A stretch of DNA of 64,000 nucleotides, taken from positions 2,852,001 to 2,916,000 of the forward strand of contig NZ_JAGIOF010000001.1 in NCBI RefSeq assembly GCF_017876535.1, read 5' to 3'. How positions within the stretch are numbered: position 1 is the stretch's first letter; each line of letters begins with the position of its first letter. Origin of the DNA: Paeniglutamicibacter kerguelensis (GTDB taxonomy: Bacteria; Actinomycetota; Actinomycetes; Actinomycetales; Micrococcaceae). The notes beneath the pieces were generated by a model that worked only from the letters and a program-made list of their open reading frames with translations, did no database searches and had not been told where the DNA came from. This document shows positions 29,705-36,189 of this stretch, piece after piece. The translations under genes were made by a program, and so were the position numbers.

Positions 29705-29827
29705 TCACAGTGTGGCTTGCGTGCCAGGCGTTTGCCACGCTCCAACCTGTAGAGCGATCTCCACCCGAGTGGTAAGCAGCAACTGGATCGGCTTGCGCGC
29801 GAGTCGTCCGAAGTCCGGGCCGACCGA
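29705..29827 (-). pseudogene. Possible remnant of a GntR-type regulator (40 codons)
   Basis: A 40-codon frame on the minus strand that begins just inside the right direct repeat. Its middle (ARKPIQLLLTTRVEIALQVG, then AWQTPGT) resembles the first helix and turn of GntR regulators (KPL..QVADRLR..I..GEW.PG). It stops where the recognition helix should begin. The similarity is judged by eye only and may be chance; no ribosome site is evident. If real, it would explain the orphan GntR-like palindromes before the MFS gene. Confidence 0.2.
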
Positions 29828-29829
29828 CA

Positions 29830-29866
29830 TTTGGCGCGATTCATCCGAACGGATGCGAGTTTCAAA
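29830..29866. repeat. Right copy of the 37-bp imperfect direct repeat
   Basis: It starts GGCGCGATTCATCCGAACGG and ends AACC, in the same orientation as 26376-26412, with about 29 of 37 positions identical. It includes the 14-base palindrome CATCCGAACGGATG. Confidence 0.6.
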
Positions 29867-29886
29867 ACCTGAACATTCTTAAACGA

Positions 29887-29934
29887 CTGGTGGGCCCTGC
29901 TTTGCAAGATTTCTTGCAAAGCAGGGCCCACCAG
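29887..29934 (-). terminator. Strong hairpin terminator after the helicase gene
   Basis: 23-bp perfect arms starting CTGGTGGGCCCTGC, separated by only 2 bases, 43 bases after the helicase stop on the minus strand. Confidence 0.88.
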
Positions 29935-29977
29935 GGAGCATCAAGCCTTCGGCCGCCTCTTGGACGACCGACCGGGC

Positions 29978-31798
29978 TTAGTAGCCGCGGTTGTTCGAGG
30001 CCGGCGAGGAAGCGCGGCGCGGACCACGCGAGCGTCCGCCACGGCTGGCACCGGTGGCTGCTTCAACCTTGGAAGCACCCAGCGCGTCGCCGATGGTGTT
30101 TCCACCGCGGGGGCGGGAACCTGAAGTGGCACCCTGGCGCTGGCCGGAGTTGTTTCGGGCAGAGGCGGAACCGCGGCCGGCACCGGCGCCGGCGCCACGG
30201 CGGGCTACGTCGTGGTCCTCGCCACGTGAATCCTGGCGCATGTCCGCACGGCGATCCGCGCGGTTGTCGGTGCGGACGTCGCTGCGACGCTCGCCACCGC
30301 GACCTGCGGCGGCACCGTTGCCACGGCGTTCGCCACTGCGGGCGCCCGGAGCTGCATAGCCACGGCCCTCGCCGCGGTTTTCGCTGCGACGCTCGCCACC
30401 GCTGTTGCGGGTCGAGGAAGCTGCGTTGCCACGGTTCTCGGTACGACGCTCGCCACGGTTCTCATCGCGGCCACGCTGGCTTTCGCCACCATTGCTCTTG
30501 GCCGGCGCGGAGACCTTTGCGGTACCGCGTCCACCGCGACGGCGGCCACGGCCACCTGCAGCGTCCGAGTCGGTGAGCGTGTCCTTGCGGACCGTTGCCT
30601 GGGTGCGCAGCTGCGGGGCTACGTATGCAACTGGCTCGGCGCGTTCGCCGACAACGTCGGAGACAACCTGGGCGTTCGGGGTGACCTTGACCATCGGCAC
30701 CTTCAGGCCTGCGGCCTTCAGCAGCGACTTCACGTCACCCTGCTGGTCCGGGGTCGCGATGGTGACAACGGTTCCGTCCGAACCTGCGCGGGCGGTACGG
30801 CCCGAGCGGTGCAGGTAGGCCTTGTGCTCTGCCGGCGGGTCGATGTGGACAACCAATTCAACGCCGTCGACGTGAACGCCGCGGGCCGCAACGTCGGTGG
30901 CAACCAGCACGCGGGCGTCGCCGGCGGCGAAGGCCGCAAGGTTGCGGTCACGGGCGTTCTGGCTCAGGTTGCCGTGCAGGTCCACCGAAGGGATGCCGCA
31001 CTTGCCCAGCCATACGGCCATCTTCTTGGCGTGGTGCTTGGTGCGCATGAACATGATGCGACGACCGGTGCCCGATGCCAGGGTGCGGACCAGTTCCTTC
31101 TTGTCGTCGTTCGACACCAGGAACACGTGGTGTTCCATGGTGTTCACTGCTGCCTGCGGCGCATCGACCGAGTGCACGGTCGGGTTCTCGAGGTAACGCT
31201 GGACGAGCTTGTCCACGCCGTTGTCCAAGGTTGCGGAGAAGAGCAGGTGCTGGATGCCGCGCGGCGCCTGGTCCAGGATGCGCTTGACGACCGGCAGGAA
31301 GCCGAGGTCGGCCATGTGGTCGGCCTCGTCCAGCACGGAGATCTCCACGCGGGAAAGGTCTGCAACGCGCTGCTTGAGCAGGTCCTCGAGGCGACCCGGG
31401 CAGGCGATGAGGATGTCAACGCCGGCGTTGAGGTCTTTTTCCTGGCGCAGCTGGGAAACGCCGCCGAAGACAACCGCGGTGCGCAGGTCGAAGGCCTCGG
31501 CCAACGGCTCGACGACCTTGGCGATCTGGGTTGCCAGTTCGCGGGTGGGAGCCATGATCAGGGCACGCGGGAAGCGGGCCTTGCGCGGCTTCGGGTTGGC
31601 CGCCAGGCGGGCAACCACGGGAAGGGAGAATGCCAGGGTCTTGCCGGAACCGGTCTGACCGCGACCCAGCACGTCGCCACCCTTGAGGGTGGTTGGCAGG
31701 GTTGCTTCCTGGATGGGGAATGCCGATTCGATTCCTTGGGCCGCGAGGACCTCTGCAAGGACTGCGGGCACGCCAAGGGAAGTGAATGAAGGACTCAC
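29978..31798 (-). CDS. DEAD-box RNA helicase with RG-rich tail
   Basis: A 606-residue ATP-dependent RNA helicase, probably acting in ribosome assembly or cold adaptation. The core (about 1-370) has the Q motif FPIQEATLP, Walker A GQTGSGKT, motif II DEAD (VLDEADHMADLGF), motif III SAT, and C-terminal-lobe motifs VATDVAARG and HRSGRTARAG. From about residue 430 to the end the chain is a disordered tail of repeated RRxENRGE-, RSGERR- and GR-rich units, which would bind RNA non-specifically. The frame extends upstream, but the GTG at 31798 gives the family N-terminus (SPSFTSLGVP). A non-coding leader of more than 200 bases could carry cold-responsive structure. Confidence 0.93.
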   Translation of the reverse strand: MSPSFTSLGVPAVLAEVLAAQGIESAFPIQEATLPTTLKGGDVLGRGQTGSGKTLAFSLPVVARLAANPKPRKARFPRALIMAPTRELATQIAKVVEPLAEAFDLRTAVVFGGVSQLRQEKDLNAGVDILIACPGRLEDLLKQRVADLSRVEISVLDEADHMADLGFLPVVKRILDQAPRGIQHLLFSATLDNGVDKLVQRYLENPTVHSVDAPQAAVNTMEHHVFLVSNDDKKELVRTLASGTGRRIMFMRTKHHAKKMAVWLGKCGIPSVDLHGNLSQNARDRNLAAFAAGDARVLVATDVAARGVHVDGVELVVHIDPPAEHKAYLHRSGRTARAGSDGTVVTIATPDQQGDVKSLLKAAGLKVPMVKVTPNAQVVSDVVGERAEPVAYVAPQLRTQATVRKDTLTDSDAAGGRGRRRGGRGTAKVSAPAKSNGGESQRGRDENRGERRTENRGNAASSTRNSGGERRSENRGEGRGYAAPGARSGERRGNGAAAGRGGERRSDVRTDNRADRRADMRQDSRGEDHDVARRGAGAGAGRGSASARNNSGQRQGATSGSRPRGGNTIGDALGASKVEAATGASRGGRSRGPRRASSPASNNRGY

Positions 31799-32053
31799 GT
31801 GGTACTTTCTCTCAAAGCTTCGCACGACGGTTTCGACGCGCGTGATCGCCGAAGAAAGAGAGAGCCTAGATGGCGCAAAGCGCACATGATGCAGCCGCGT
31901 TCAATCGCAAGAAGGATGTGAAACAAGCGGCGGATCGGGAAATCTAATCTGTCGACGCATAGACCTTCAGGCCTCGAAGCTGATCCTCGAGCCATACCGA
32001 TCTACAAGCTTCCATCTTAGCAGTACCCCGCAGGGAACCGTACGAGAGATCCG

Positions 32054-34201
32054 TTACCTTCCTTGACCCAGCTTGCTTGGCCACCACACACGCCTGCCAA
32101 TGTCATGCACCAAGGCCGGGACCAAGAACGAGCGAACCACGAGCGTGTCCAGCAGGACGCCGAACGCCACGATGAATCCAAGCTGAACCAGGAACATGAT
32201 CGGGATGATGCCTAGTGCAGCGAAAGTTGCTGCAAGCACCACCCCGGCGGAGGTGATGACGCCGCCTGTCACCGACAGTCCGCGCTGGAGGCCCGCACGG
32301 GTGCCGTGCACCAACGATTCTTCGCGGACGCGCGTCATCAGGAAGATGTTGTAGTCGACACCCAGCGCGACGAGGAATACGAATCCAAAGAGCGGAACCG
32401 ATGGATCGGCGCCGGGGAACTTGAAGATTCCGTTGAACACCCACGCCGATACGCCCATCGCGGTTCCGTAGGACAGCACCGTGGTGGCAACCAGCAACAG
32501 CGGGGCGACGATCGAACGCAGCAAGAACATCAGGATGACCAAAATGGCGAGCAGGATCAGCGGGATGATCTTGGCCAGGTCCGCTTCAGCGGTCGTGGCG
32601 GTGTCGCTGAGTGTTGCAGTGGTGCCGCCGACCATGGATTCCGGATCCACGGCGTGGATTGCAGTGCGTAGTTCAATTAGCGTTGACTTGGCCGCATCCG
32701 AGTCGGCGGCGTCATCCAGCGTGATCGAAATCAGCGATCGTCCGTCAACTACCTGCGCTTCCCGTCCGGCTGCGGACATGGCCGGGCCACCGTCGGGAGC
32801 CTGGAGATAGGCCGAGGCCACTCCACCCAGGCCCTCGATCCCCAGAAGCACGTCCTCGGCCTTGGCACTGTCAATGATGGCGAATGCCGGGCTGCCCGTT
32901 CCGCCCGGGAAATGCTCACCCAGGACCACTTGACCGTCGCGGGAATCGGTTTGCCCCAGGACGAGTTCACTCTGCGGGACACCTGATGCCTTGAACTGGG
33001 TCACGCCCAGCGCGCCCACGACCAGGAGAATGGCCGTGATGATCCAGATCGGGCGGGGGTGGCGGCCAACGAATTTCGCAACGTTTCCCCACAGTCCTTC
33101 GGGGAGCTCTTCCGGCCCCAGCGGACGAGCCGGTTTCGGCATAAACGGCCAGTATGCTGAACGCCCGAGCAGGCCCAGCGCCGCAGGAAGAAATGTCAGC
33201 GCCGCAATGACGGAGAAGACGATGCCGCTGGCGCCGATCGGACCCAGCGCCTTGTTCGAGTTCAGGTCGGAGAAGAGCAAGCAGAGCAGGCCGACCGTCA
33301 CCGTGCCGCCGGATGCAAGAATCGGTTCGACCGAACGCTTCCACGCCTTGGTTGCGGCTTCCCAGCGGTCGGCCCCGTGGGCCAATGCCTCGCGGTGCCG
33401 GGCCACATACAGGAGTGAGTAGTCGGTCGCGGCGCCGATGACCAGGATGGAAAGGATTCCCTGACTTTGTCCGTCCAGACGAATCCATCCTTCCTTGGCC
33501 ATGTAGTACACGGCGACGATGGCCGCGCACAGCGCCGCAACGGACGTGAACAGGACAACCAGCGGCAGCAGGAACGAACGGTAGACCAGCAGCAGAATCA
33601 GCAGCACCGCCACAAGCGCAACGCCAAGCAGCACCCCGTCGATTCCGCCGAATGCCTCCACAAGGTCGGCGTTGAAGCCGGCCGGCCCCGTCACATAGGC
33701 CAGTGCGCCTTCGGGGACACGTTCGGAAAGCTCCTTGCGCAGCATGTCAACGGAATCCTTGGTTTCACCCGCGGCGCTCAGCGGCACCAGCAGCTGGGCA
33801 GCAAGTCCGTCGTCCGACGGGAAGGGCCCGACAATGTCGCCGTCGAGCGACTGCAGGTCCTTGAGCGACTCTGCCACCTCGGCGATGGCCGCCTGATCCA
33901 GCTTTGTGTCGCCGACGATGACAACGACCGCTGGAATCGCATCGGAGGTGCGGAATTTCGCCTGCCATTCAAGGGCACGGGTCGCCTCGGCCGACGCGGG
34001 GAGAAAGGAAGCCTGGTCTGTGGTCTGCACATCACCCAATTTGCCGAAAGTAGGTCCGCCGACCCCGGCGATGCCCAGCCAAGCAAGAACCAGGACCACG
34101 GCAACCAGCGCGCGCACCTTGCCGCCGACCGGCCGCCTTTTATTGCCGGACGAACCTAGTTTTTCTGCAAGCTCCGTAGAACCGGCAACTTGATTTTCCA
34201 C
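32054..34201 (-). CDS. MMPL-family RND transporter
   Basis: A 715-residue membrane exporter of the MMPL/RND superfamily with two repeated halves. Each half has one helix, a large extracellular loop and five further helices: helices near residues 30-50 and 190-370 in the first half, and near 400 and 540-700 in the second. The GAATDYSLLYVARHRE motif (first half, helix 4 region) and ALGVDYNIFLMTRVREE (second half) are the typical Asp-Tyr proton-relay motifs. Such proteins export lipids or hydrophobic drugs. It is divergent from a marR gene, with palindromic sites in the shared 97-base gap, so it is probably MarR-repressed. Confidence 0.93.
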   Translation of the reverse strand: MENQVAGSTELAEKLGSSGNKRRPVGGKVRALVAVVLVLAWLGIAGVGGPTFGKLGDVQTTDQASFLPASAEATRALEWQAKFRTSDAIPAVVVIVGDTKLDQAAIAEVAESLKDLQSLDGDIVGPFPSDDGLAAQLLVPLSAAGETKDSVDMLRKELSERVPEGALAYVTGPAGFNADLVEAFGGIDGVLLGVALVAVLLILLLVYRSFLLPLVVLFTSVAALCAAIVAVYYMAKEGWIRLDGQSQGILSILVIGAATDYSLLYVARHREALAHGADRWEAATKAWKRSVEPILASGGTVTVGLLCLLFSDLNSNKALGPIGASGIVFSVIAALTFLPAALGLLGRSAYWPFMPKPARPLGPEELPEGLWGNVAKFVGRHPRPIWIITAILLVVGALGVTQFKASGVPQSELVLGQTDSRDGQVVLGEHFPGGTGSPAFAIIDSAKAEDVLLGIEGLGGVASAYLQAPDGGPAMSAAGREAQVVDGRSLISITLDDAADSDAAKSTLIELRTAIHAVDPESMVGGTTATLSDTATTAEADLAKIIPLILLAILVILMFLLRSIVAPLLLVATTVLSYGTAMGVSAWVFNGIFKFPGADPSVPLFGFVFLVALGVDYNIFLMTRVREESLVHGTRAGLQRGLSVTGGVITSAGVVLAATFAALGIIPIMFLVQLGFIVAFGVLLDTLVVRSFLVPALVHDIGRRVWWPSKLGQGR

Positions 34202-34220
34202 AGTTTTCCCATCATCGCGC

Positions 34221-34258
34221 TAGTCGACTTCCTACAGTGAGACGAAGTCTCTCGACTA
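34221..34258. promoter_or_regulatory. Inverted repeat in the MMPL/marR intergenic region
   Basis: TAGTCGA (34221-34227) and TCGACTA (34252-34258), enclosing GAGAC-GAA-GTCTC (34239-34251). It lies just upstream of the MMPL start and may be an operator for the MMPL promoter. Confidence 0.5.
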
Positions 34259-34261
34259 AAT

Positions 34262-34284
34262 AGTATTTCCATCATGGAACTACT
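34262..34284. promoter_or_regulatory. 23-bp near-perfect palindrome, candidate MarR operator
   Basis: AGTATTTCCAT-C-ATGGAACTACT has 11-base arms with one mismatch, centred 26 bases before the marR start. Size and placement suit a MarR dimer site. Confidence 0.6.
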
Positions 34285-34298
34285 TCAAGTCTAAACGT

Positions 34299-34775
34299 AT
34301 GATTGTTGCCATGGATCCCAACATGGCACGTGAACTTGTACTGCTGCTCCAGCAGTTTGCGCAGGCATCCGATCGCTACGTGGAATCCACCGGCACTCGC
34401 CACCAGACCCACCGAACCGACATGAATGCGCTGGCTGCCATCATGCGTTTTGAGCTGGCAGGCAATCCACCGACCCCAGGGGACCTGGCACGTGAACTCA
34501 GCCTCAGCTCCCCCGCAACCAGTGCGTTGCTCGATCGGCTCGAGCGCAGCGGCCACGTTGAACGCCTACGCGTCGACAAGGACCGGCGCGTGGTGCGCAT
34601 TCGAATGACGGAGAAGGCCAAGGTGGATGGGCGAACCATGTTCGGGCCACTCTCAGCCAGCATGATGGAGGTCATTTCCTCCTATGAGGACCGTGACATC
34701 GCCCTGATCTCCAAGTTCATGATCGATGCCATCGCCGGTATCGACCAGGCAAGCCGCCGGGGCACAGGCCCCTAA
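34299..34775 (+). CDS. MarR-family transcriptional regulator
   Basis: A 158-residue winged helix-turn-helix regulator. The DNA-binding domain spans about residues 35-110: PTPGDLARELSLSSPATSALLDRLERSGHV contains the helix-turn-helix, and KDRRVVRIRMTEKA is the wing with the conserved DxR. Helices at both ends form the dimer interface. Divergence from the MMPL exporter and the palindromes between them suggest that it represses the exporter and itself, with relief by a small lipophilic ligand. Alternative ATGs at 34311 and 34323 cannot be excluded, since none has a strong ribosome site. Confidence 0.88.
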   Translation: MIVAMDPNMARELVLLLQQFAQASDRYVESTGTRHQTHRTDMNALAAIMRFELAGNPPTPGDLARELSLSSPATSALLDRLERSGHVERLRVDKDRRVVRIRMTEKAKVDGRTMFGPLSASMMEVISSYEDRDIALISKFMIDAIAGIDQASRRGTGP

Positions 34776-34886
34776 GGCGCGCCGGTTCCCGGGTTGCCCT
34801 GCACAGCACGCTCGGGCATTCGCTTCGTCACCGCCCCCATATTCAATGACAAGCACCCTCTTTCAAGGGCGATGTTCCAGCTCACA

Positions 34887-34892
34887 TAAGAT
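34887..34892 (+). promoter_or_regulatory. Candidate -10 box for a leaderless lysE-family mRNA
   Basis: TAAGAT followed by exactly 6 bases and then the GTG at 34899. Confidence 0.45.
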
Positions 34893-34898
34893 TGCAGG

Positions 34899-35519
34899 GT
34901 GACTCTCTCCCTCTGGCTATCCCTGCTTGGCGCGTCCACGCTCATCAGCTTCACCCCGGGCGCCGGCGCCATCAACACCATGACCAACTCGCTGAACTCG
35001 GGATTCAAGCGCTCCATCTGGGGCATCCTGGGACAACAGGCGGCGCTGCTGGTCCACGTGGTTGTCGTGGCGGCGGGCGTGGGTTTGCTGGTTTCACGCT
35101 CCCCCATGTTCTTCACGGGCATCCGCTATGCGGGCGCCGCATACCTTGTCTACCTTGGCGTGCGGCTCATTCTTGCCAAGCCCCAGAGCCCCGACGAAAT
35201 CGACATGCGCGGGCAGGAACCGGCGTTCTCGATGTTCAGGCGCGGCCTGTGGGTGAACCTGCTCAATCCCAAGGCCATCGTCTTCTTCCTGGCATTCACC
35301 CCGCAGTTCATACGCCTGGACCAGCCGGCGCTTGGGCAGTACGCGGTTTTCATCACGACCATCGTGATTGTCGACATTCTGGTCATGTGGTTCTTCTTCG
35401 CCGCCGCCGCCAAGAGCTTCAGCCGCTTCACCGCCACCGAACGCGGGCAAAAAATACTGAATATGACGTTCGGCACGCTGTTCATTTTCGTGGCAGCCTT
35501 GCTCGCCTTTATCCACTAG
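34899..35519 (+). CDS. LysE/RhtB-family amino-acid exporter
   Basis: A 206-residue membrane protein with the LysE/RhtB pattern. The N-terminal motif is STLISFTPGAGAINTM near residue 13. Six hydrophobic segments follow, with the central charged loop PQSPDEIDMRGQ, then GLWVNLLNPKAIVFFLAF near 115. The family exports amino acids such as lysine, threonine or homoserine, or related metabolites; the exact substrate cannot be read. The GTG start lies 7 bases after a -10-like box. It is a single-gene unit between marR and the tyrosine phosphatase. Confidence 0.88.
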   Translation: MTLSLWLSLLGASTLISFTPGAGAINTMTNSLNSGFKRSIWGILGQQAALLVHVVVVAAGVGLLVSRSPMFFTGIRYAGAAYLVYLGVRLILAKPQSPDEIDMRGQEPAFSMFRRGLWVNLLNPKAIVFFLAFTPQFIRLDQPALGQYAVFITTIVIVDILVMWFFFAAAAKSFSRFTATERGQKILNMTFGTLFIFVAALLAFIH

Positions 35520-35667
35520 CCAGGGTCCCGGGTCGGCCCCTGACATTGCCCTTTGGAGCTATTGCCGGAGTCCCCCAGGGAACGCCGCCGGCCACAGCCG
35601 CAGGGCACAATCCGATAACCTTCTGCACTCGGCGCGTTTGAGCCTGTCACTAGGGGCGTCAGCGTCC

Positions 35668-35673
35668 TAAACT
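35668..35673 (+). promoter_or_regulatory. Candidate -10 box for a leaderless phosphatase mRNA
   Basis: TAAACT followed by exactly 6 bases and then the ATG at 35680. The hexamer and spacing are identical to the asparaginase site at 6991. Confidence 0.45.
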
Positions 35674-35679
35674 AAAACC

Positions 35680-36189
35680 ATGTTTCGGATAATGACAGTG
35701 TGCACAGGCAACATTTGCCGCTCCCCCATGGCCGAGTACATGTTGCGCACGGCACTCGACGACGCGGGAATCACCGACGTCACGGTTTCATCCGCAGGCA
35801 CAAGCCACGGGGAAACGGGAGCCGCCATCGACCCGAGGGCCGCCTCCATCCTGCAATCCCACGGGATCAACCCCGAGACGCACCGGGCCGCCTCCATCGA
35901 CGCGGCCCAGCTCACGGACATCGACCTGCTGCTGGCCATGGACGAAGAGCACTACACGACCATGGAACGGCTGCTGCAGGCGGTTGCGCCGGAGCAACGC
36001 CCCGCGCTTCGCATGATGCGCTCCTTCGACACATCGTTCGCCACGTCTCCGCACGACGAACAGGGCATCTACGACCCTTGGTTCGGGGACTCGGCCGATT
36101 TCCGCCTCTGCTGGCAAATGATCCACGCTGCCATTCCGGGAGTGCTCGACTACGTGCGCGCCCACACCATGCCTTCACGTGGCAACTAG
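35680..36189 (+). CDS. Low-molecular-weight protein-tyrosine phosphatase
   Basis: A 169-residue cytosolic phosphatase. The catalytic P-loop CTGNICRS (Cys8, Arg14) lies at the N-terminus and the general-acid loop DPWFG near residue 130. The protein is about 10-15 residues longer than many family members. Known members dephosphorylate tyrosine kinases of capsule or exopolysaccharide synthesis or phosphoarginine proteins; none of those genes is nearby. The 3' end overlaps the start of the kinase-PabB gene by 11 bases in another frame, so the two are co-transcribed and probably translationally coupled. Confidence 0.93.
   Translation: MFRIMTVCTGNICRSPMAEYMLRTALDDAGITDVTVSSAGTSHGETGAAIDPRAASILQSHGINPETHRAASIDAAQLTDIDLLLAMDEEHYTTMERLLQAVAPEQRPALRMMRSFDTSFATSPHDEQGIYDPWFGDSADFRLCWQMIHAAIPGVLDYVRAHTMPSRGN

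Larger units (their letters stand above)
29663..29977. other. 315-base non-coding region between cassette and helicase gene
   Basis: It contains a short minus-strand frame (29705-29827), the right copy of the 37-bp direct repeat (29830-29866) and the helicase terminator (29887-29934). The remainder shows nothing specific. Confidence 0.7.

Noticed and set aside
26215..29977. Transposon or prophage in the A/T-rich segment
   Set aside because: No transposase, integrase, phage gene or terminal inverted repeats were found. Only imperfect direct repeats bracket it.
30180..30560. Tandem repeat-like DNA, considered as a CRISPR or satellite
   Set aside because: The periodicity comes from the Arg/Gly-rich codons of the helicase tail. 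Units vary in length and there are no unique spacers.
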